From JBAXQQ01 sp037131695 (lineage in GTDB: Bacteria; Armatimonadota; Hebobacteria; CAIYQO01): 58,078 nucleotides of DNA. Under the pieces are notes generated by a model. The model did no database searches. It was not told the DNA's origin and saw only the letters and a program-made list of their open reading frames with translations. Made by a program: the position numbers and the translations under genes. The stretch lies in assembly GCA_964638715.1 (NCBI GenBank), contig CAZWZF010000028.1:1-58078 (forward strand), in the 5' to 3' direction. How positions within the stretch are numbered: position 1 is the first letter of the stretch; every line of letters begins with the position of its first letter. Shown here piece after piece: positions 44,218-51,338 of this stretch.

Positions 44218-45414
44218 ATGTCAGAGATGGATACGCTTGTCTCTTTTCGGCATTACCAGGATGTTGCTGATGATATGCGTACAAAAATTACGTCCGGTGA
44301 ATGGGGGCCAAATACTATGGTGCCCAGTCGCCGTGCGTTATCCATTGAGTATCAAGTAGCATTAACAACTGTTGAACGTGCTGTGGCGATGCTTATTGCC
44401 GAAGGGAAGCTATTTGCAGATGGCAGACGGGGAACGTATGTAACATCAACTACTGATGTTGCTGATAATACTTCATTGTATGCTATCCCCTCAACACCAT
44501 CACTTGGAAAACGTCATGTAGAGCGAGCGATTGTTGGTATTGTAGCTTCAATTTATCAATTCAGTACTATTGAAAATGGTGAAAACCAATGGCCAAAACA
44601 GATTCTTCATGGTTGTGAATCAACACTTGCCGATGAAATGGAAATAACCCATAAATTTTTTAATTGTGCTGCAGATAAATCATTAAGTGATAATAGTGTT
44701 TCTGATTCTCTGATTGATTTTCTAAATGACGAATCGTTAGATGGAATAATAATAATAAATCAAGACGGTTGTTTTGAAAAAATTATGGCAAATGTTGATG
44801 TAGAAAGGGTTCCAACCATTTTCGTTAATTCAACACCAAAACCATATTCAATATGCCAGGTTTATTATGATAGTGCCGGCGCAGGATACCTGGCTACCAG
44901 ACACTTGCTGCAGCGTGGTTACCGAAATATTACATATTTCGCGCCGTATGCTTACGACTGGGTTACCGAAAGACAAAACGGCGTTGAAGAAGCTATAAAA
45001 AGAATAAAATCACAAAATGTTACTTTAAATATTTTCCCTTCGGAACAGATACCCGGAGAAAGCATTTACGACAAAACTGAAACTACATACAAGAAAACAG
45101 TTGAGTTATTAAGTTCGATAAAAGAAAACTGGGGCATTGTAGCGGCTAATGATAATCTTGCAGCACAAATAGTGCGGTTGACAAAAGATATGAACCTTAT
45201 AGCCGGTCGTGATTTTGGTTTAATTGCATTTGATGATTTCTCACCATCACGCGAAATGGGTATAACCAGCCTGCGTCCGCCGTTAGGCGCAATGGGACAA
45301 ACCGCGGCGCGTTTGATGATTGATGCCTTGAAAAATAAAACTGTTCCCGAAAGGGTATGTTTAAGCTCACGGTTAATTCCGCGCGCATCAACAATGGGTT
45401 ATAACAATAGTTGA
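44218..45414 (+). CDS. GntR/LacI chimeric transcription regulator (AraR-like)
   Basis: 398 residues. The N-terminal winged helix is GntR type (VADDMRTKITSGEWGPNTMVPSRRALS, TTVERAVAMLIAEGKL), followed by a LacI/GalR sugar-binding domain (AIVGIVASIYQF, GIIIINQDG, YDSAGAGYLATRHLLQRGYRNI, IVAANDNLAAQIVRL, LIAFDDFSPSREMGITSLRPP, MGQTAARLMIDAL). This pairing is that of AraR repressors that sense a pentose; here a rhamnose- or fucose-derived effector is a reasonable guess. The start at 44218 follows AGGCAGG; the ATG at 44182 has no ribosome binding site and lies in the operator. It probably controls itself and neighbouring glycan genes. Confidence 0.88.
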   Translation: MSEMDTLVSFRHYQDVADDMRTKITSGEWGPNTMVPSRRALSIEYQVALTTVERAVAMLIAEGKLFADGRRGTYVTSTTDVADNTSLYAIPSTPSLGKRHVERAIVGIVASIYQFSTIENGENQWPKQILHGCESTLADEMEITHKFFNCAADKSLSDNSVSDSLIDFLNDESLDGIIIINQDGCFEKIMANVDVERVPTIFVNSTPKPYSICQVYYDSAGAGYLATRHLLQRGYRNITYFAPYAYDWVTERQNGVEEAIKRIKSQNVTLNIFPSEQIPGESIYDKTETTYKKTVELLSSIKENWGIVAANDNLAAQIVRLTKDMNLIAGRDFGLIAFDDFSPSREMGITSLRPPLGAMGQTAARLMIDALKNKTVPERVCLSSRLIPRASTMGYNNS

Positions 45415-45439
45415 TTTTATTATAAAATATAGGTATAAT
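45411..45439 (+). promoter_or_regulatory. Promoter of prepilin copies 2 and 3
   Basis: TTGATT (45411-45416), 17 bp, TATAAT (45434-45439). The -35 overlaps the last codon and stop of the regulator gene. Transcription would start near 45446, giving a leader of about 33 nt with a strong AAAGGAGG. Confidence 0.65.
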
Positions 45440-45478
45440 AAAACAATATTTACCCGCAATTATTCAAAGGAGGTTAAT

Positions 45479-46807
45479 ATGAAAACGCAAACAAAACATC
45501 ATCGAGGGTTTACCCTCATCGAGTTACTGGTCGTGATAGCCATAATCGCTATCCTCGCTGCTATCTTGTTCCCGGTATTTGCCCGGGCACGCGAGAAAGC
45601 TCATCAGACGACATGCACCAGCAATTTACGGCAATTAGCCGCACTGACACAAATGTTCGCACAGGACCACGAAGAAATTCTTCCTCGTGCAACCACCTGG
45701 CCAACAGACATTAATGCGGATGCAGGGGTTATGGACTGCCCAACCAGCAGCTATAAAGGTGTCAGCGGATCACCTGACTATTGCTATATTGGCGGATGCG
45801 GTAATGGGGAAACCTTTCTCTCCGCTGCTGCTATTGGTGCTATCAGGGATCCATCTGCTGCACCCATGTTTGTAGATCGCTTGACATATACCGATCCAAT
45901 CATGCAGCAGATAAGCAGTTTTTATATCATTCATGACCCAAGTTATTCAGACGCGTTTAATTCAATCATGCAAACAATTGACCAACGTCATTCCGGTGGT
46001 GCAAATATCGCCTTCGCAGATGGGCATGTACAATTAGTTAAACCTGTTGACCCATATCTTTTTATGGGAAGCATTACCGACTTGTCAGCTATTACCAAAG
46101 TTGTTGACTTGGGAAAGTTATACCTTACCGCAGTTCCTTTAACTGATGCAAGTATCCATGGTTTGTTAAAAGGCAAATACAATATTACCACTGCATTTGC
46201 TGGTAGTGGCAGTGGTTTTGCCGGTACATCAAATAATGCAGCATTTTGTGATGGCACCAATACAACCACTACATTCAACCGTAATCAAGCTGGCACACCC
46301 CCGGGAGAATTAATAGTTAATGGTACTAGCGGAGGTCATGAGCCACCGTGGATAAAGGTTGGATCCGGGGGATCGCAAATGATAGTAATAACTGCAGTTC
46401 ATTCCAATTTTCCAGGAGGAAACTGGGGTACGCAAACAGATTATCAACTGCAAGGATTGAATGCTAATGGATCACCTGGTAGCGTAAATGCAATGACCTT
46501 AACGATTGTACCAAGTTCTATTGTTACTACAACATGTCTAAAGCGATTTGCTGTTATCACTTACAACTCAAACAATGGCAATACATGTTCGGCTCGTATC
46601 CTTACTATATCCTATGACGGCGGATTAACTAATTCCACGCCTGGTGCTTATGGTTCAATGACAACAGGATCGGTACCATCTAATTACTATGCCAATGCAG
46701 CAGTAGGGCTTATGCCTGTACGTCCCAAAACACCAATTACCGTGGTTTGCGAAACAAGCGGCGGCGGTGGTAATGGGAATGGAATGATGCTGGCATTTGA
46801 GAAATAA
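45479..46807 (+). CDS. Prepilin-like H-x9-DG protein (copy 2)
   Basis: 442 residues. Leader MKTQTKHHRG-FTLIELLVVIAIIAILAA with the processing Gly10, then FPVFARAREKAHQTTCTSNLRQ. The H-x9-DG motif is His171...Asp181-Gly182. Beyond residue 190 the sequence is Gly/Ser/Thr-rich and beta-like (GSGSGFAGTSNNAAF, VCETSGGGGNGNGMMLAFEK) and unlike the LamG-type tails of copies 1 and 4; the tail was not recognised. Start follows AAAGGAGG. Copy 3 begins 31 bp after its stop, so the two share a transcript. Being between the rhamnosidase regulator and GH130 it belongs to the glycan region. Confidence 0.85.
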   Translation: MKTQTKHHRGFTLIELLVVIAIIAILAAILFPVFARAREKAHQTTCTSNLRQLAALTQMFAQDHEEILPRATTWPTDINADAGVMDCPTSSYKGVSGSPDYCYIGGCGNGETFLSAAAIGAIRDPSAAPMFVDRLTYTDPIMQQISSFYIIHDPSYSDAFNSIMQTIDQRHSGGANIAFADGHVQLVKPVDPYLFMGSITDLSAITKVVDLGKLYLTAVPLTDASIHGLLKGKYNITTAFAGSGSGFAGTSNNAAFCDGTNTTTTFNRNQAGTPPGELIVNGTSGGHEPPWIKVGSGGSQMIVITAVHSNFPGGNWGTQTDYQLQGLNANGSPGSVNAMTLTIVPSSIVTTTCLKRFAVITYNSNNGNTCSARILTISYDGGLTNSTPGAYGSMTTGSVPSNYYANAAVGLMPVRPKTPITVVCETSGGGGNGNGMMLAFEK

Positions 46808-46838
46808 TTCTCTCTAAATAAAATTGGAGGTATAAGAA

Positions 46839-48023
46839 ATGAATAAAAAGATTACCCACCTAAAATCGGGTTTCACATTAATAGAGCTGCTGGTTGTAAT
46901 TGCCATTATTGCAATCCTCGCCGCCATACTCTTCCCGGTATTTGCCCGGGCACGTGAAAAAGCACGGCAAACAACCTGCTCCAGCAACCAGCGACAAATT
47001 TCTGTATCTGTTCAAATGTATGCACAGGACCACGAAAGTCGTTTGCCTGCAGCAAGTGAAGCTTGGAAAGTAATTGCTATTGATCCTGCGGTATTGCGCT
47101 GTCCAACTGCAGGTTCCTCGATAGTTAATGCTTATGGATACAATATAAGCATGTCCGGAATTGCACAATCATCTATTGATTCACCTGACAAAGCTGTGTT
47201 AACAGCAGATTCAAGCGCGAGTGATAATATTTTAAAATCAACATCTGATTTAGCAACCCGGCATTCGGGACAATTGATTGCATCGTACATTGATGGTCAC
47301 GTACAAGCAAATACCGGAACCATAAATTTCTTGGTTCCAACCATGGATCTTTTCGCCGGAATAGGACGTTCCAGCATGATCAATGACGGGCAATTCGGAT
47401 GGTCGAGATTAAATATTCAAGTAAGTGGGTTTTCACCATTCACAACTGCAACTGCAGATGATTTTGCTACATATCCCGCTTACTTTGCAGACATTACTAC
47501 CGGTGACGGATATCCGCCGCCATGTTTAGAAACAAAAAATTGTTCCCTTTCACGTACCATAATTCCAGTAAATGGTTCTGCTGCCATAACAAGTTGGGTA
47601 TTGTCTGGCTCAGTGAAGTTGTCAGGTGGTCTTTGGACCAACAGTTCCACCACTCCTGATTCCTATATCACCATAACCGATAGCAACGCAACCCCGAAAC
47701 CTATCGTATCAATAGGCTTTTTCCGAATCTGCAGCACTCCAGACAGCACCCATGCTACAGATTGTGTAAAAGTCAATACTAACAGCTTATGCGATTCAGA
47801 GGTTATGGACGGTATCTACGGCGGCAACTCCTGGCCGCGATACCAGAATAATTGGGTATCATTCTCAATTACAGCAACCGCAAGCGGCGTATATTGCCAG
47901 TCCGGCAATGGGTCAGTGAAAGTCACACCCCAAGCAGGCAGTGATTGGAAAACTCCATCTAAAATCACTCTATACAGCTCATCGGGATACCGTATAGATA
48001 CTCTGAAGTTCGGTGACTATTAA
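46839..48023 (+). CDS. Prepilin-like H-x9-DG protein (copy 3)
   Basis: 394 residues. Leader MNKKITHLKSG-FTLIELLVVIAIIAILAA (cleavage after Gly11), FPVFARAREKARQTTCSSNQRQ, motif His142...Asp152-Gly153. The C-terminal ~230 residues (from about LVPTMDLFAGIGRSSM) are beta-rich with several Cys and a closing YSSSGYRIDTLKFGDY; the fold was not recognised and differs from the other copies. Start follows GGAGGTATAAG. A perfect hairpin terminator follows. N-terminal coding DNA is strikingly close to copies 2 and 4 while the tails diverge. Confidence 0.85.
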   Translation: MNKKITHLKSGFTLIELLVVIAIIAILAAILFPVFARAREKARQTTCSSNQRQISVSVQMYAQDHESRLPAASEAWKVIAIDPAVLRCPTAGSSIVNAYGYNISMSGIAQSSIDSPDKAVLTADSSASDNILKSTSDLATRHSGQLIASYIDGHVQANTGTINFLVPTMDLFAGIGRSSMINDGQFGWSRLNIQVSGFSPFTTATADDFATYPAYFADITTGDGYPPPCLETKNCSLSRTIIPVNGSAAITSWVLSGSVKLSGGLWTNSSTTPDSYITITDSNATPKPIVSIGFFRICSTPDSTHATDCVKVNTNSLCDSEVMDGIYGGNSWPRYQNNWVSFSITATASGVYCQSGNGSVKVTPQAGSDWKTPSKITLYSSSGYRIDTLKFGDY

Positions 48024-48045
48024 TAATCACAAAGAAATAATATTT

Positions 48046-48086
48046 AATGGCGATGTCAAAATAATATGATGACATCGCCATTTTAA
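48046..48086 (+). terminator. Terminator of prepilin copies 2-3
   Basis: AATGGCGATGTCA (48046-48058) and TGACATCGCCATT (48070-48082) form a perfect 13-bp stem with an 11-base loop, followed by a short T run. Confidence 0.88.
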
Positions 48087-48210
48087 TATCAAATCAGTAG
48101 ACATTACCAAAACTTTTCGGCATAATTAGTTTAGCAGAAGCAAAACTTGTTAAACCGGTTTTAAAGCTGTAAAAATTTGATATTCTCATAACAATTTGGA
48201 GTAAAATTAT

Positions 48211-49260
48211 ATGTCTGACATAGCCAAGCGTTTCGCTAATAACCCCATTCTTCGACCTGTTGATGTTGTACCGTCTGTTGACGGACTGAAAATTGAATGC
48301 CTGCTTAATCCCGGTGCGTTTCAATATAAAGGACGTACTGGATTATTATTGCGTGTTGCGGAAAGACCACCACAAAGCGATACTTCCGTAAGCACCCCGG
48401 TAATTGACCCGTCTTCTCCCGCGGGTATGAGTATAGTCACCGTATCCCGTAAAGACCCGGAGTTAGAAATAACTGACCCGCGCCTGTTTACCTGGAAAGG
48501 CGAGGATTATCTTACAACATTATCTCACTTGCGATTAGCTTGGAGCGACGACGGTGTAAATTTCACTGCTGAAACTGTACCAACTCTCATTGGCGAAGGC
48601 AACCTTGAATCATTCGGCATTGAAGACTGCCGGGTAGCGCAGATTGGCGAGAAATATATTCTCACCTACTCTGCCGTATCAGGAAATGGTGTAGGTGTTG
48701 GCTGTATTGAAACTACCGATTGGAAAAACTTTAATCGTATCGGGATGATTATTCCGCCGCATAACAAAGACTGCGCTATCTTCACCGAACAGATTAATGA
48801 TTTGTATTACTGTCTGCATCGTCCCAGCGGGTTGGGAATTGGCGGAAACTTTATCTGGCTGGCGAGTTCTCCCGATATGCGCAACTGGGGCAGCCATCAG
48901 TGCATCGCCAGAATTCGTAAAGGTATGTGGGACTGCGAAAGAATTGGTGCCGGTGCAGCACCTATCCGAACAGAAAAAGGCTGGCTGGAAATTTACCACG
49001 GCAGCGACGGCAAACGCTATTGCCTGGGTGCATTACTGCTTGATTTAAACGATCCCAGTAAAGTATTGGCACGCAGCGAAGAGCCTATTATGGAACCATC
49101 CGCAGATTACGAGAAAACCGGATTCTTTGGCCATGTTGTATTCACTAATGGCCACATCATAGATAGTGATACCATTACCGTATACTATGGCGCGGCAGAT
49201 GAAGTCATTTGCGGCGCGAAATTGTCTATAAAAGAGATACTGAAAACTCTTGGTGTATAA
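48211..49260 (+). CDS. GH130 beta-mannoside phosphorylase/hydrolase
   Basis: 349 residues, no signal peptide. A five-bladed propeller enzyme with family motifs: FANNPILRP, LLNPGAFQYKGRTGLLLRVAERP, ESFGIEDCRV (the catalytic Asp-containing segment), HNKDCAIFTEQ, RIGAGAAPIRTEKGWLEIYHG, YCLGALLLDLNDPSKVLARS and HVVFTNGHII. GH130 members phosphorolyse or hydrolyse beta-linked mannosides; subfamily and linkage cannot be assigned. Start follows TTGGAG. A Gfo/Idh oxidoreductase gene begins 11 bp after its stop, and the secreted CBM9 proteins follow in the same direction, so this starts a long probable operon running to the GH95 gene. Confidence 0.9.
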   Translation: MSDIAKRFANNPILRPVDVVPSVDGLKIECLLNPGAFQYKGRTGLLLRVAERPPQSDTSVSTPVIDPSSPAGMSIVTVSRKDPELEITDPRLFTWKGEDYLTTLSHLRLAWSDDGVNFTAETVPTLIGEGNLESFGIEDCRVAQIGEKYILTYSAVSGNGVGVGCIETTDWKNFNRIGMIIPPHNKDCAIFTEQINDLYYCLHRPSGLGIGGNFIWLASSPDMRNWGSHQCIARIRKGMWDCERIGAGAAPIRTEKGWLEIYHGSDGKRYCLGALLLDLNDPSKVLARSEEPIMEPSADYEKTGFFGHVVFTNGHIIDSDTITVYYGAADEVICGAKLSIKEILKTLGV

Positions 49261-49271
49261 AGGAAAAATTT

Positions 49272-50300
49272 ATGAAAAAAATACCTATTGGCATTATCGG
49301 TCTTAATTTTGGCCGTCACATTGTTGACCAACTACGCACAGGTCTCGGCAGTGAATATTTCACCGTTGCCGCATTGTGCGATATTGATGTTGAAAAAGCA
49401 ACCGCGCTGGTAGGCGATTCCGGCGCAAAGGTATATGACGATATCGACAAACTTCTTGCCGACCCGGAGATTCCGGTTGTCGGCCTTTTCACCGGTCCAA
49501 ATGGACGCGCGAAGTTATTAAGTAAAATTATTAATGCCGGCAAAGATGTGATGACCACCAAGCCATTTGAATTAGATACCGACGCGGCATTGGCAGTATT
49601 ATTTGAAGCGAAAAAACTTGGCAGGGTGCTTCATTTAAACTCCCCTGCCCCGCTACCCAGTCCGGATATTGCGAAGATTCTGGAATGGAAAGAGAAATAC
49701 AACCTTGGTCTCGCTGTTGGATGCCGCACCGATGTATGGGTGTCTTATCGAGAAAAAGCAGATGGAAGCTGGTATGACGACCCGACCCGTTGCCCGGTTG
49801 CGCCTATTTTCCGTTTGGGCATTTACCTGATTAATGACTTGGTGCCAATATTTGGCGAGGCAGAACGCGTAAATCTGTTAAGTTCGCGAATATTCACCGG
49901 CAGGCCGACACCAGACAATGCACAACTTGGTATCCAATTTAAAACCGGCGCATTGGCAAATATTTACGCTTCATTCTGTGTATTGGATGGTGATTATTAC
50001 CGCAACAGCCTGACGTTGAACTTTGAAAACGGCACTATCTATCGCAACGTCGGTCCAGGCCGCAACGAAAACGTTTCCTGTGAGTTAACACTAATACAAT
50101 CAGACAACAACAAGCGTAAAGTTGTTGATAATGTTGAACTAAACGAGACAAGTGGGATTTACCAGTGGCATAACTTCTATAAAGCTGTTAATGGCGAAAA
50201 ATTTGCCAATGAAATAAGTCCTGAACAAATAGTGGCAGGTTTGAAAATAATCAATGCCATGATTAAAGCCGAACAATCCGGCGGTGTAGCTGCCGTATAA
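49272..50300 (+). CDS. Gfo/Idh/MocA-family oxidoreductase
   Basis: 342 residues. Rossmann start IPIGIIGLNFGRHIVDQL, then VGLFTGPNGRAKLL, DVMTTKPFELD in place of the usual EKP (here TKP), and a C-terminal domain with LGIYLINDLVPIFGEAERV. It would oxidise or reduce a sugar or its derivative with NAD(P). The start at 49272 follows AAAGGA; an in-frame ATG at 49209 lies inside GH130. The family Glu of EKP is replaced by Thr, which is worth noting but leaves the cofactor Lys intact. It shares low similarity with the oxidoreductase at 9871. Confidence 0.87.
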   Translation: MKKIPIGIIGLNFGRHIVDQLRTGLGSEYFTVAALCDIDVEKATALVGDSGAKVYDDIDKLLADPEIPVVGLFTGPNGRAKLLSKIINAGKDVMTTKPFELDTDAALAVLFEAKKLGRVLHLNSPAPLPSPDIAKILEWKEKYNLGLAVGCRTDVWVSYREKADGSWYDDPTRCPVAPIFRLGIYLINDLVPIFGEAERVNLLSSRIFTGRPTPDNAQLGIQFKTGALANIYASFCVLDGDYYRNSLTLNFENGTIYRNVGPGRNENVSCELTLIQSDNNKRKVVDNVELNETSGIYQWHNFYKAVNGEKFANEISPEQIVAGLKIINAMIKAEQSGGVAAV

Positions 50301-50319
50301 TCTATAAAAGGGGTCTACC

Positions 50320-51303
50320 ATGTTAAAAAAACTGATTAGTATCTGTGGGATACTTGCTTTCACTATGTTGTTTGCCCTGGCGCAAACAGAAACACCTGTT
50401 GAATTAGTTGCCCCAACCGCTGCTGATAAAGAGTTGGCAACAAAAGCTATCGCTGCTGCAAAGGCTGCACAGGGAACCCCTGCACAAGAACAGGCAAACT
50501 TCCTGATGAATGATTGGCCGAATTATTGCCTTAAAATCCTTAGCAGCGATACCAAGGTATCACAAAAAAGCCTGGATGATGCCCGACAAATGGCAACGAG
50601 CATGTATGATGTAATAAAGCTGGGTCCAACCTGGCCAAAGCCAGAAAAAGTTGTGGTTCCATTTGCCGCAGAAGCCCCGATTATTGATGGCAAACTGGAC
50701 GATGCTATATGGGCAAAAGCGCTGACATTAACAAAATCATACGCATACAATAAAAATGAACTTCTTAAAAAACCATTGACAACATGGAAAATAACCTGGG
50801 ATAAGAACAATCTTTACTTTGCATTTGATTGTGAAGATGAAGATATTATTGCCCCAACACTTCCCCGTGATGGTATGCCATTCAAATACGACTGCGTTGA
50901 GATGTTCCTGCTGCCTGATTTTAAGAAAGCTGAATATTGGGAACTTGTCATCGGTGCAACCGGCTCTATTTATGATGGTTTGAATGTTAAAAAATTAGAT
51001 CACTGGGGTTCTGTATCCCGCGCCGGAGAAAACTTCAAGGACTTGAAAGTAGGAACCAGCGTTGACGGAACAATTGGCAAAGCTGGTGACAAAGATAAAA
51101 AATATATAGTTGAAGTCGCCGTACCATTCAAAGAACTGCCGTCATATAATGCCGGTGTCGAACCCACAACCGGCGATATTCTCAACTTTATTATTGCGCG
51201 TATGGATTTAAACGGCGAAGTTTTTACCCCTATCGCTCCCTTCCCAGTGCTTAGTTGGGGACATAACATCTGGAATTACGCTCCTATGGAATTAGGGAAG
51301 TAG
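50320..51303 (+). CDS. Secreted single-domain CBM9-like protein
   Basis: 327 residues. Signal peptide to about residue 21 (FALA-QT), a helical stretch (about 30-105), then a CBM9-like domain opened by IIDGKLDDAIWAKA with TWKITWDKNNLYFAFDCED, DCVEMFLLP and a closing GHNIWNYAPMELG. No catalytic motif; probably an exported glycan-binding protein. Start follows AAAGGGG, 19 bp after the oxidoreductase. The next gene begins 35 bp later and carries the same domain at its N-terminus. Confidence 0.8.
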   Translation: MLKKLISICGILAFTMLFALAQTETPVELVAPTAADKELATKAIAAAKAAQGTPAQEQANFLMNDWPNYCLKILSSDTKVSQKSLDDARQMATSMYDVIKLGPTWPKPEKVVVPFAAEAPIIDGKLDDAIWAKALTLTKSYAYNKNELLKKPLTTWKITWDKNNLYFAFDCEDEDIIAPTLPRDGMPFKYDCVEMFLLPDFKKAEYWELVIGATGSIYDGLNVKKLDHWGSVSRAGENFKDLKVGTSVDGTIGKAGDKDKKYIVEVAVPFKELPSYNAGVEPTTGDILNFIIARMDLNGEVFTPIAPFPVLSWGHNIWNYAPMELGK

Positions 51304-51338
51304 TATTATCCTTAAAAAATATCCGGCAGAGAGATTTT

